Origin: Deltaproteobacteria bacterium
GTDB lineage: Bacteria; Desulfobacterota; Binatia; Binatales; Binataceae
DNA: 64,000 bases
Direction: 5' to 3'
Assembly: GCA_021780755.1 (NCBI GenBank)
Contig: JAJXYF010000021.1
Location: 1 to 64,000, forward strand
Shown: in pieces, positions 1 through 7,824 of the stretch
Numbering within the stretch: the stretch's first letter is position 1
How the letters are laid out: every line of letters begins with the position of its first letter
Made by a program: the position numbers and the translations under genes
Notes under the pieces: generated by a model
Told to the model about the DNA's origin: nothing
The model's database searches: none
What the model saw: the letters and a program-made list of their open reading frames with translations, nothing else

Positions 1-177
1 CGCGGCCGCGACGCGCGCCGGTGGCAGCGGCCGGGCGAGCGCCGCGCGCAGCCCCGCCGCCAAATCAAAGAACTTCGCCGTCGCACGATTTGCTTCGTCG
101 CCCACATCGGAGACCACGTGAGACTGTGCCACAGCTTCCATTTCAATCACGGATTTCATCGGCTGGGCATTCACCAT
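1..177 (-). CDS. Partial CDS at left edge, possibly acyl-CoA reductase (LuxC-like)
   Basis: An open frame of 59 codons starts at an ATG that overlaps the stop of the upstream LuxE-like gene (the bases ATGGTGA hold both this ATG and the TGA) and runs off the left edge without a stop. The visible N-terminus (MVNAQPMKSVIEMEAVAQS...) is alanine-rich and diagnoses no family by itself. The overlap shows translational coupling with the LuxE-like gene. In known families LuxE-type synthetases are often encoded beside LuxC-type acyl-CoA reductases (PF05893), so that identity is inferred from context only. Confidence 0.45.
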   Translation of the reverse strand, partial: MVNAQPMKSVIEMEAVAQSHVVSDVGDEANRATAKFFDLAAGLRAALARPLPPARVAAA

Positions 178-1352
178 TCGCGACCCGCCTGCGGAGCGGA
201 CTCGCGGCGCGCGAATTCGTCGATGCTGAGGGCGCATCCGCGCGCGCCGCCAGCAGCGGCACGACCCAGGATGGCGACGGCGCCGTCCTGCACGATGCCG
301 AAGTCTTCGGTCATCAAGGCCGAGATCGAGCCGACGTTGGCGAGATCGAAGAACGCGAGGAGGCCGACGCGGCCAGACTCGAGCGGTGCGAGCGTCACCG
401 GGTCGATTACTGACGGACGCAGCCACGGCGGCGGAAGTTTCACACGGAAACCAGCGGGAAGGTTGCGGCTTCCGGGGTTAGAGTCGAGTCCGAAATCGAG
501 CGGAGGCACTGCGGAGTCCATGGGCCATGTGGGGAAGTTAAACGGCGTCGCGTCGTAGAGTTGCGAGCACATCTCGGTCATCCCGTATTCGTTGATGACG
601 AGCGCGGGCTCGATCCCGAGCGATTCGTGCGCGTGCGCGACGACCTCGGCAGGGGTTAGCGGAATCGTCTGGCCCTTGGCGCCGCCGGTATCCATCAGAC
701 GCGAGCCCGGAACCAGTTTGATCGTCCGGCGGCGGCGACCCGCGAGGGCCGTGAACAGGGCGGCCGAGGCGGCGGTGGTACCGAGGATGCATACCGGCTC
801 GCGCCGAGTGGATACGGCGTCGAGGAAATTGATGGCCGCTGCGGTATCGACACTCGACCGGGTAGCGGCGCAGAGCGTCGCACCGGCGGCAAACTCCTCG
901 ATACACCAAGTCAACATGGTCGAGAGCGACGATTCGGGCATGCGGTCGGCGGTCGGATGCAGCGCCAACATGGGGAGTCGCCGGCCATCGGGGAACAACA
1001 TCCGGCGCAGATGCGCGATGGCGGACGCGCGATAGATTTCGGCACGGGGCACGAGATGGCGGCCGCGCTTGGTGAAACCTTTGGTCGTGCCACTCGTAGT
1101 GAAGGTAAGCGCGGCATGAGAGACGGCCTCGGCGGGGCCGCGGACCTCGGCGTATTTGAAGGCGACGGTGCTGGCGGCAGGAATTTGACTGATTTGCGTT
1201 ACGTTTCCCGGCGACCTACCGCGCGCGACGCAGAATTGCCGATACGCTGGGACATGATCGAACTGATAGCGAAAGACCGCCAGCGCCAGCGCGTCGAACG
1301 CCTCCGGACGCGGGAAATCTATAAACGCCAGGACCTCATCGTAGATGGACAT
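171..1352 (-). CDS. LuxE-family acyl-protein synthetase / AMP-binding-like protein
   Basis: A 393-residue protein of the LuxE acyl-protein synthetase family (PF04443), related to ANL adenylating enzymes. Such enzymes activate a fatty acid as acyl-AMP and hold it as an acyl-enzyme for a reductase. Visible are the phosphate-binding Ser/Thr/Gly loop (LTFTTSGTTKGF, near residue 85), a central NEYGMTEMCSQLY segment typical of the adenylation core, and a C-terminal subdomain (GLLAFFDLANVGSISALMTEDFG). I chose the internal ATG (MSIYDEVLAF); an ATG 36 bases upstream is also possible and neither has a strong ribosome site. The next gene begins inside this stop codon. No luciferase lies beside it, so a fatty aldehyde or acyl-transfer role is likelier than bioluminescence. 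Confidence 0.75.
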   Translation of the reverse strand: MSIYDEVLAFIDFPRPEAFDALALAVFRYQFDHVPAYRQFCVARGRSPGNVTQISQIPAASTVAFKYAEVRGPAEAVSHAALTFTTSGTTKGFTKRGRHLVPRAEIYRASAIAHLRRMLFPDGRRLPMLALHPTADRMPESSLSTMLTWCIEEFAAGATLCAATRSSVDTAAAINFLDAVSTRREPVCILGTTAASAALFTALAGRRRRTIKLVPGSRLMDTGGAKGQTIPLTPAEVVAHAHESLGIEPALVINEYGMTEMCSQLYDATPFNFPTWPMDSAVPPLDFGLDSNPGSRNLPAGFRVKLPPPWLRPSVIDPVTLAPLESGRVGLLAFFDLANVGSISALMTEDFGIVQDGAVAILGRAAAGGARGCALSIDEFARRESAPQAGREW

Positions 1353-1542
1353 TGGCAACCGTTCGAAAGCCTGCCCGAATGATGGCATCCGCGCGAGGGC
1401 TGGTTCAATGCCGACGGCGCGCGGAGCCGCTTAATCGACTCAGGACCAGGTTAGAGGCTCATCGAATAGTATTTAACATACTGTTAAAATTTGATATATC
1501 ACTTGAAGTTTCGATGCAGCCTCGGAGGGGCGCATCACGAAG

Positions 1543-2007
1543 ATGAAAAAATTTATTGCGGGTGTGGTGGTCGGTTTCGTAGCCAGTTGTGGGGTGGGAT
1601 TTGCGGCGCAGAGCTTGGACCATAATGGGGTGTTCTGGAATAAGCTCAACAATGCCGCCAAGACGGGCTATATCAATGGCTACGGCGACGCGATGCAAGT
1701 CAGCGCCGGTAAGCTGGACTCGTTGAGTATCGCGGCGGACCTGTTCCACTGGCGAGGCGCGAACAAGATTATCAAGCAGCTTTCGAGCGAGCTCTCGACG
1801 GCCGGTTTGACGCCCGACCAGGCGGTCAACAAGCTCGATACGCTTTACGGCAATCCGAAGTATAGCGAACTCGATCTCGGGCAGGCGCTGCAGTTGCTGG
1901 CGGCGCGCACGACTGATCAGCCGACGGATGACGATGCGGTGGCACCGGTAAAGCCCGCGCCGGCGAAATCGGTAGCGCCGCAGCCTGTGCGGCATTCGAC
2001 GAAATAG
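1543..2007 (+). CDS. Small exported protein of unknown function
   Basis: A 154-residue protein with an N-terminal hydrophobic segment (KKFIAGVVVGFVASCGVGFAAQ), probably a Sec signal peptide or anchor. The middle is soluble-looking (YINGYGDAMQVSAGKLDSLSIAADLFHWRG), followed by a Pro/Ala/Lys-rich tail that suggests a flexible periplasmic end. I recognise no family. The ATG is preceded by GGAGGGG at about 12 bases. It is transcribed divergently from the LuxE-like gene and ends 39 bases before a very long palindromic hairpin, so it is probably monocistronic. Confidence 0.7.
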   Translation: MKKFIAGVVVGFVASCGVGFAAQSLDHNGVFWNKLNNAAKTGYINGYGDAMQVSAGKLDSLSIAADLFHWRGANKIIKQLSSELSTAGLTPDQAVNKLDTLYGNPKYSELDLGQALQLLAARTTDQPTDDDAVAPVKPAPAKSVAPQPVRHSTK

Positions 2008-2045
2008 AGCGGGTGAAGAAATAGCGGGCGGCGTTCGGTCGTCGC

Positions 2046-2103
2046 GCGCATTAAAAAGCAAAGGGCGCCCATCGCGATGGGCGCCCTTTGCTTTTTAATG
2101 CGC
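2046..2103. terminator. 58-base perfect palindrome, probable bidirectional terminator
   Basis: Both 29-base arms are exact reverse complements with no spacer at the centre (ATCG/CGAT). The outer arm carries an AAAAAGC / GCTTTTT tract and the inner arm is GC-rich (AAGGGCGCCC), which is the A-tract/stem/T-tract arrangement of an intrinsic terminator readable in either direction. It lies just downstream of the small exported protein gene and upstream of the lyase gene. Confidence 0.8.
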
Positions 2104-2243
2104 AGGGCCTTTGTGCAGTTGGGTTGACACTCACAAGTCCCCCGACCTAGCTTCGGGGCGACGCGGGTGATCCGAGAGGTTGGCGCAAAATTCAGATCAC
2201 GCACCAAACCGGATTTGACCAGCCTTTATTTGAGGGCGATGCC

Positions 2244-3086
2244 ATGATGCAGACCACCGCGCGATTGCGCGAATTACTCAATGGACCCGAGATGCTGCTG
2301 GCGCCCTTCGTTTATGATGGCCTGCAGGCGAAGATTGCGGAACGGACGGGATTCAAGGCGGTCTATATGACCGGGTTCGGGACGGCAGCCGCGCGCGGCT
2401 ATCCGGACTTGGGGCTGCTGACGATGAGCGAGATGGTACAGAACGTCCGCGCGATCGCGCATGCGGTCAACCTGCCGGTGATTTGCGACGCCGACACCGG
2501 CTATGGAAATCCGGTCAACGTGTGGCGGACCGTGCGCGAGTATGAGGAGGCGGGTGCCGCCGCGCTGCATATAGAGGATCAGGTGTTTCCGAAGCGGTGC
2601 GGATTCCTGGCCGGCAAGCAGGTCATCGCGACGGAGGAGATGGTGCCGAAGGTGCGGGCAGCGTGCGACGCGCGGCGCGACCCCAACTTCGTGATAATCG
2701 CGCGCACCGACGCACTCGCGGTCAACGGTTGGGCGGACGTCGCGCGGCGGGCGCGGGCCTATCGGGCGGCGGGTGCGGACATGATTTTCGTCGATGGTAT
2801 CCGCACGATCGACGATCTCAAGCGGTACGTCGCGGAACTCGGCGACCTGCCGCTGCTCTATAACGGCTCGCTGCTGCCGGTCGCGGAGCTCGCGCGGCAC
2901 GGCTTCAAACTGACTATTCACACCGGGACGCTGATGGCGGCGTATGTGAGTATTCGGGACGCGATGCGCCAGCTCAAGGAGACGGGAGTACTCGATATCC
3001 CTATCACCGGCCATCTGTTCGGCGAGTTAATCGAAACGCTGGGCGTACCCGAGATGGAAGCGCTGGCGAAGAAATATACAGTCTGA
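2244..3086 (+). CDS. Isocitrate lyase/PEP mutase superfamily enzyme
   Basis: A 280-residue TIM-barrel protein of the ICL/PEP-mutase superfamily (carboxyvinyl-carboxyphosphonate phosphorylmutase, 2-methylisocitrate lyase, 2,3-dimethylmalate lyase, oxaloacetate decarboxylase). The metal-site segment CDADTGYGN (about residues 82-90), the EDQVFPKRCGF loop with the family cysteine, and IIARTDAL are all present. The catalytic loop reads PKRCGF rather than the KKCGH of isocitrate lyases, so a mutase or lyase of the PrpB/dimethylmalate type is favoured. Two adjacent ATGs compete for the start. The stop overlaps the start of the next gene by one base (TGATG), so the two are translationally coupled. 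Confidence 0.88.
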   Translation: MMQTTARLRELLNGPEMLLAPFVYDGLQAKIAERTGFKAVYMTGFGTAAARGYPDLGLLTMSEMVQNVRAIAHAVNLPVICDADTGYGNPVNVWRTVREYEEAGAAALHIEDQVFPKRCGFLAGKQVIATEEMVPKVRAACDARRDPNFVIIARTDALAVNGWADVARRARAYRAAGADMIFVDGIRTIDDLKRYVAELGDLPLLYNGSLLPVAELARHGFKLTIHTGTLMAAYVSIRDAMRQLKETGVLDIPITGHLFGELIETLGVPEMEALAKKYTV

Positions 3087-3709
3087 TGGCGATCGACGAT
3101 ACCACTACCGAAATCAAATTCTATTTCGCGTACACCAGTCCGTTCACGTACCTGGCGATGGCACCGGCATATGCGCTGGAACAAACGCATCGCGTACACC
3201 TGCGCTTTATCCCGTACGGCGTAAATATCCGGCGAGTGTATGGGGACACGCCGACGCGATCGCGTCGCGATGCGTTGAAAGTGCGCTATCTGTACCTGGA
3301 CGCGCGGCGCTTCGCCAAGGAGCGCGGACTGACTATTTATCCGCCGAAGAAAATATACAGCGCGCGCTGCGCCTTTTATGGCGGCATGTGCGCGGAGGAC
3401 CAGGGACTGTTCCGGCCGTATGCGGACCGGGTCTTCGAGCGCTTCTGGAAGCACGAACTCGAGGTAGAGAAGCTGGAGGCACTAGCCGGAATACTCAGTG
3501 AGGTTGGCGCGACGACCGACCAGTTCCTGCGCTATATCGCCGACGAGAACGCGGAGGCGAAGCCGCGTCTGAAGCGGGGATTCGCGGAGGCGGATCGCGA
3601 CCAGGTGTTCGGGGTGCCGACGTTCGTGATCGACGGCGAGCGCTTCTGGGGTTACGATCGGATGGATTGGCTGGTGCGCAAGCTCGACGCGATGAAGTTG
3701 CGACGCTGA
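3086..3709 (+). CDS. DsbA-family / 2-hydroxychromene-2-carboxylate isomerase-like protein
   Basis: A 207-residue thioredoxin-fold protein of the DSBA-like group (PF01323) resembling HCCA isomerases and kappa-class GSTs. The N-terminal strand reads EIKFYFAYTSPFTYLA, with Ser-Pro where DsbA has CxxC, so it is not a thiol oxidase. The C-terminal VFGVPTFVIDGERFWGYDRMDWL is the conserved cis-Pro and end segment of the family. Known members isomerise aromatic catabolic intermediates using glutathione, or act as dithiol isomerases. The ATG lies inside the stop of the PEP-mutase-like lyase, so the two probably serve the same catabolic step. The substrate is unknown. Confidence 0.85.
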   Translation: MAIDDTTTEIKFYFAYTSPFTYLAMAPAYALEQTHRVHLRFIPYGVNIRRVYGDTPTRSRRDALKVRYLYLDARRFAKERGLTIYPPKKIYSARCAFYGGMCAEDQGLFRPYADRVFERFWKHELEVEKLEALAGILSEVGATTDQFLRYIADENAEAKPRLKRGFAEADRDQVFGVPTFVIDGERFWGYDRMDWLVRKLDAMKLRR

Positions 3710-3865
3710 ACTATTCGCCATTCGCCCCGCCTTCGCGGGTTCGCCCCGCTATCACCAGCGTAATTTCACGAACGAGACCCACCAGAACCTGGACAGGCTT
3801 TGCTCGGCAAGCGCAGGCATATAAGATTTACAAATATTTTCACCGAGTAAGGAGAAGTAACGGTA

Positions 3866-5221
3866 ATGACAGCGCGTAGACTTGCTTTAGTATTGGCGGT
3901 CGGATTGGCGTGGGGTGTGAGCAGCACCCCGGCCCGTGCCGACGAAAGCTACGACCCACCCGCACCGATGCAGCAGTGGCTCAAAGACACGGCGAGCCAG
4001 GGGGACGTCGCCCCCGGCACGACTATCACGATGAGCAACTGGCAACAGTACAAGACGGCCATGCCCTACGGGATGCAGACGCTTTTCGAGGGCAAATATT
4101 TCTGGAAGATGCCCGCCGACGTGGCGATGACGGTCGGACCGACGACGATCCTGCCGCTGCCCAAGGGCTACCAGGAGGCGAGCGAGAAGTATGGATCGCA
4201 GACCAGCGTCGGGACGACGCCGGGCGGCCATCATTTCGTCAGCAACTATGTCGCGGGCGAGCCGTTCCCCAACCCGCAGGAACCGGACAAGGGCTACAAG
4301 CTGTTGGCCGACGTGTGGTTTTCATACGTGCCGAACCTGTACGCGCAACAGTTTGACCATCCGGGAGTCAGTTGTACGCAGGACCGTTTCGGCAGCGTCG
4401 CGTGCGTCAAAATCACCTGGATTTATCGGCAGGTTGGCTATAATACCGACCCCGACGTTCCGCAGAACCTGCCCGAGGCCGGCAATACCTGGTTCACCGA
4501 ATGGTTTATGGTGATGGAGCCGGAGCAGTCGAAGTACACGACGAACCTGACCACCTTCAGCAAGGACCCGGAAAAGCCGGAGGACGACTACGTATTCGTG
4601 CCGTCGCTGCGGCGCTCGCTGCGGCTCGCGGTCAGTGCGCGCTGCGCGCCGGCGGCGGGCAGCGATTTCGTGCTCGACGATTATAAGACCGTGGGCTTCA
4701 ACGGCGGTCTCGCGCTGTTCCGTGCGCACGATCTCGGCGAGCGCAAGCTGCTCGCCCTGGTTGACGATTACACCATGGACACCGGCAAGTTCCCGGACGA
4801 CTGGGACATGCCACTGGGCTTTCCGAAGCCGAGCTGGGGCAAGTGGCAGATTCGCCCGGACAACATAATCGACGTGCGCCGCGTGCCGTCGGAATCGGCG
4901 GGCTACTGTTACGGCAGCCGAATCATGTACGTCGATTCGCACTTCCACTACGCGACCTGGATCGATATCTACGATGCCAACCTGGCATTGTGGAAGATGT
5001 TCTGGCTCGGACCGCGCGCGAACACGGTGCCGGGCGTCGGCCATGTGACGACCAACTCGACGGCCGCGTCGGTGTGGGACGTACAGAACGAGCACATGAC
5101 GTTCCTGTCAACGGTTGACGAACATGGGATCGGGCCGAAGTTCAACAGCGACGCGCCGCCGGAGTATCACGACTACACGCGGTACAGTTCGCCGAGCGGG
5201 CTGATGCAGATCATGCGGTGA
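3866..5221 (+). CDS. DUF1329 domain outer-membrane-associated protein
   Basis: A 451-residue exported protein with a signal peptide (MTARRLALVLAVGLAWGVSSTPARA). It matches the DUF1329 family (PF07044) by its overall plan: GTTITMSNWQQYKTAMPYGMQ near the N-terminus, a central DDYVFVPSLRRSLRL block, and late tyrosine/tryptophan-rich strands. DUF1329 proteins are believed to have a LolA/LolB-like fold in the periplasm and are often found beside RND or MCE-like hydrophobic-substrate systems; none is adjacent here. A purine-rich AAGGAG site precedes the ATG. It is followed by three hairpins before the convergent PIN-domain gene. Confidence 0.82.
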   Translation: MTARRLALVLAVGLAWGVSSTPARADESYDPPAPMQQWLKDTASQGDVAPGTTITMSNWQQYKTAMPYGMQTLFEGKYFWKMPADVAMTVGPTTILPLPKGYQEASEKYGSQTSVGTTPGGHHFVSNYVAGEPFPNPQEPDKGYKLLADVWFSYVPNLYAQQFDHPGVSCTQDRFGSVACVKITWIYRQVGYNTDPDVPQNLPEAGNTWFTEWFMVMEPEQSKYTTNLTTFSKDPEKPEDDYVFVPSLRRSLRLAVSARCAPAAGSDFVLDDYKTVGFNGGLALFRAHDLGERKLLALVDDYTMDTGKFPDDWDMPLGFPKPSWGKWQIRPDNIIDVRRVPSESAGYCYGSRIMYVDSHFHYATWIDIYDANLALWKMFWLGPRANTVPGVGHVTTNSTAASVWDVQNEHMTFLSTVDEHGIGPKFNSDAPPEYHDYTRYSSPSGLMQIMR

Positions 5222-5243
5222 GAGGGGCCGGGCGCGCGCCCGG

Positions 5244-5275
5244 CTGCGGCGCATCGCGAGAGCGATGCGCCGCAG
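5244..5275. terminator. Perfect hairpin 1 of a four-hairpin array
   Basis: Exact 14-base arms (CTGCGGCGCATCGC and its complement) around a GAGA tetraloop, 23 bases after the DUF1329 stop. There is no T-tract. It is the first of four consecutive perfect stem-loops in 160 bases. Confidence 0.6.
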
Positions 5276-5279
5276 AGAG

Positions 5280-5326
5280 CCAGACGAAGAACGGGACGGC
5301 CGTTGGCCGTCCCGTTCTTCGTCTGG
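5280..5326. terminator. Perfect hairpin 2 of the array, 22-bp stem
   Basis: Two 22-base arms are exact reverse complements around a GTT loop. The stem contains GAAGAACGGG/CCCGTTCTTC. Situated between the convergent DUF1329 and PIN-domain genes, it is a plausible two-way transcription barrier, although it lacks a classic terminal U-run. Confidence 0.65.
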
Positions 5327-5359
5327 GCGGAATCCGGCGGCGCGCCGCCGGATTCCGCC
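5326..5359. terminator. Perfect hairpin 3 of the array, 17-bp stem
   Basis: The 34 bases are a perfect palindrome (arms GGCGGAATCCGGCGGCG and complement). Its outer edge abuts hairpin 2 and its other edge abuts the stop codon of the PIN-domain gene (5359-5361). Confidence 0.6.
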
Positions 5360-6216
5360 TAGCCGGCGAGTTCCTCGCGGCCTACGGCCGCGAGGAACTC
5401 GCCCAGGCTCAGCACGCGCAAGCCGTCGAGCGCGACGCGCTCGACGGCCTCGCGCAAACGGCGGTCGTTGGTCACGAAGATTTCGGCGGTAGCGGCCGCG
5501 GACGGCACGTGCAGGAGATCTATCGAGTCACTACGGGAAGGCGCCCAGCCGTTAAAAGTCAGCCCATAAATAAAAGACTGCGCGATTCCGATCGCCGCGC
5601 GGACACTTCTGATCTTAAGCAACCCATCGATGCCGCGTTCGCGGCAAGCCTCCAGTACTCCGATACGCTGAGCGAATTTCTCAGCCCTCGGAACGGCCGT
5701 GAGTTGGAAGTAGTCCTCGAAGCTTATGCGCGATGGTAGCTTCTCAATCAGCGCAGTGCCCCGCTGCTGGGAAATTTTCATCGCTTGAAGAAAACGCTCC
5801 TTGCGTTGCCGGGTCTCTTCGAGCGCGGCGAGCATTTCCTCCGAGAACTCTTCGCCGTCGCTTTCGATCAGCTCGGCGATTCCCTGCGTGAGCGCGTTCT
5901 GAATTTGCGCGCCGACCAGCGGGCGGTCGGGCGCCCCGGTCGCCGCGTAGCTGCGGATGTCATCGGCGATTAATTGATCGCACGGCTTCACCATCCGGCG
6001 AATGCTCGCGAGCGACAGTGTGAGCTTTACACGCGCGACCAATTCCTGCGGAGAAGCGCGCCGGTTGAGCAGAAGCTCCTCGAGGACGTGAATGCCGATC
6101 GGCATCGAGAGGCCGCGGCCGTAGATCGCCTTGCGCAGTTCCGCGATGTCCGCGCTGGTACACCCGATCTTTCTGTAGAGATGATCGAATACGTTGGTGT
6201 CCAGATACGCGATCAT
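5359..6216 (-). CDS. PIN-domain protein, stand-alone
   Basis: A 285-residue protein starting MIAYLDTNVFDHLY, the first acidic motif of PIN-domain nucleases. The second acidic region (HVLEELLLNRR) and C-terminal IDLLHVPSAAATAEIFVTNDRRLRE complete the expected Asp/Glu set. It is about twice as long as a VapC toxin because a helical insert (about residues 70-190) separates the motifs. I chose the ATG at the PIN start rather than one 48 bases upstream that lies inside gltD. No antitoxin-like gene is adjacent; it follows gltD by about 13 bases on the same strand. The last codons form a perfect 18-bp hairpin (5365-5403). Confidence 0.72.
   Translation of the reverse strand: MIAYLDTNVFDHLYRKIGCTSADIAELRKAIYGRGLSMPIGIHVLEELLLNRRASPQELVARVKLTLSLASIRRMVKPCDQLIADDIRSYAATGAPDRPLVGAQIQNALTQGIAELIESDGEEFSEEMLAALEETRQRKERFLQAMKISQQRGTALIEKLPSRISFEDYFQLTAVPRAEKFAQRIGVLEACRERGIDGLLKIRSVRAAIGIAQSFIYGLTFNGWAPSRSDSIDLLHVPSAAATAEIFVTNDRRLREAVERVALDGLRVLSLGEFLAAVGREELAG
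5365..5403. repeat. Perfect hairpin 4 of the array, inside a coding end
   Basis: Exact 18-base arms (GGCGAGTTCCTCGCGGCC and complement) around a TAC loop. It lies in the last 15 codons of the PIN-domain gene, encoding LGEFLAAVGREELA. It continues the run of perfect hairpins that begins at 5244. Confidence 0.65.
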
Positions 6217-6229
6217 CGCGGAGTCCTCG

Positions 6230-7675
6230 CTAGAGGTCGGGGCTGGCCGGCAGAAAAGTCTCACCCATCAGGTAGGCGTCCACCGCGCGCGCGCATTCGC
6301 GACCTTCCCAGATCGCCCAGACCACCAGCGATTGACCGCGGCGCGCGTCGCCGGCCGCGAAGACGTGCGGCTCACTCGCATGATAGTTATCGCACGCGAT
6401 GTTGCCGCGCTGATCGAGCTTCAGGCCGAGTTCGGCGACGATGCCGTCGGGTTCCGGGCCGAGGAAGCCCAGCGCGAGCAGGACGAGGTCGCATTCGATC
6501 TCGAATTCGGTGCCGGGAAGCTCCTCCATCACCATGCGGCCGTTATCGCGCTTCCAGTTAATGCGCACGCCGTGGAGTTTTTTGACCTGCCCGTTTTCGC
6601 CGGAAAAGGATTTCGTGTTGATGCTCCAGTCGCGCCTGACGCCTTCCTCATGCGAGGTCGAGGTGCGCAGGATCATCGGCCAATCGGGCCACGGCATCTC
6701 GGCGGTGCGGCGATCGGGGGGCATCGGCAGCAGTTCAAACTGAGACACCTCGCGGGCGCCCTGGCGATTGGACGTGCCTAAGCAGTCGGAGCCGGTATCG
6801 CCGCCGCCAAGGATGACGACGCGGCGATCCTTGGCGACGATCGACACGGCGGGCGAAATGATGTCGCCGGCATTGCGCTTGTTCTGCTGCGGCAGGAAGT
6901 CCATCGCGAAGTGGATGCCGGCGAGATTGCGTCCCGGCACCGGCAGATCGCGCGGCTTGGTTGAGCCAATGGTCAGTACGATGGCGTCATGTTTCGCGCG
7001 CAATTCATCCGCATGCAGATCGGTGCCGACGCGGCAGCTCGTGACGAATTCGACACCTTCAACCTTCATCTGCTCGACGCGGCGATTGACCTGCCATTTT
7101 TCGAGCTTGAAATCGGGAATGCCGTACATCAGGAGGCCGCCGACGCGATCGGAACGCTCGTAGAGCGTGACCGCATGGCCAGCGCGGGCCAACTGCTGCG
7201 CGCAGGCCATCCCGGACGGCCCCGATCCGACTACCGCGACGCTCTTGCCGGTCTTGCGCGGGTTGGGCCGCGGCGCGACCCAGCCCTCGGCCCAGGCGTG
7301 ATCGATGATATTTTTTTCGATCTGCTTAATCGTGACCGGATCGTTGTTGATATTGAGAACGCAGGCTTCCTCGCACGGTGCGGGGCAGACGCGCCCGGTA
7401 AATTCCGGAAAATTGTTCGTCCAATGCAGGCGATCGATCGCTTCGCGCCAGCGCCCTCGATAGACCAGATCGTTCCAGTCGGGAATTATGTTGCCGAGCG
7501 GGCAACCCTTGTGGCAGAAGGGGATGCCGCAATCCATGCAGCGGGCGCCCTGCTCGCGCAGTTTCTCCTCGGGCAGCTTGAGTTCGTACTCGTGCCAATC
7601 CTTGACGCGCTCGCGCGCAGGACGCCGCGGCGAGGTCTCACGCCCGATCTCCATGAAGCCCGTTATTTTACCCAT
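6230..7675 (-). CDS. gltD: Glutamate synthase (NADPH) small subunit
   Basis: A 481-residue GltD. It passes electrons from NADPH via FAD and Fe-S centres to the large subunit for conversion of glutamine plus 2-oxoglutarate to two glutamates. The N-terminus has the adrenodoxin-reductase-type Fe-S cysteines ([18 protein letters not shown] and [12 protein letters not shown]). The FAD Rossmann motif [15 protein letters not shown] (about residue 145) and the NADPH motif [14 protein letters not shown] (about residue 290) follow, with [18 protein letters not shown] near the end. Length is normal. GGAGAG lies nine bases before the ATG. It follows gltB by about 150 bases on the same strand. Confidence 0.97.
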   Translation of the reverse strand: MGKITGFMEIGRETSPRRPARERVKDWHEYELKLPEEKLREQGARCMDCGIPFCHKGCPLGNIIPDWNDLVYRGRWREAIDRLHWTNNFPEFTGRVCPAPCEEACVLNINNDPVTIKQIEKNIIDHAWAEGWVAPRPNPRKTGKSVAVVGSGPSGMACAQQLARAGHAVTLYERSDRVGGLLMYGIPDFKLEKWQVNRRVEQMKVEGVEFVTSCRVGTDLHADELRAKHDAIVLTIGSTKPRDLPVPGRNLAGIHFAMDFLPQQNKRNAGDIISPAVSIVAKDRRVVILGGGDTGSDCLGTSNRQGAREVSQFELLPMPPDRRTAEMPWPDWPMILRTSTSHEEGVRRDWSINTKSFSGENGQVKKLHGVRINWKRDNGRMVMEELPGTEFEIECDLVLLALGFLGPEPDGIVAELGLKLDQRGNIACDNYHASEPHVFAAGDARRGQSLVVWAIWEGRECARAVDAYLMGETFLPASPDL

Positions 7676-7824
7676 CGAAAGCCGCTCTCCTGACTAACTA
7701 CTCGACTGACTATTCGCATGCGAAGGATCGCGGGCCATGGTTGCGCCGCGCCCAATCCAGGCGCCTCACCATTCCCTTCGAGAATTCGCACAGCAACGCC
7801 GGGCGCCGCCGCGCCGAAACGCCG

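Noticed and set aside
171..1352. A bioluminescence (lux) operon
   Set aside because: Only the LuxE-like gene and the start of one coupled gene are visible; no luxAB lies beside them.
5359..6216. A VapBC toxin-antitoxin pair
   Set aside because: The PIN protein is twice VapC length and no small antitoxin gene precedes it; the upstream gene is gltD.
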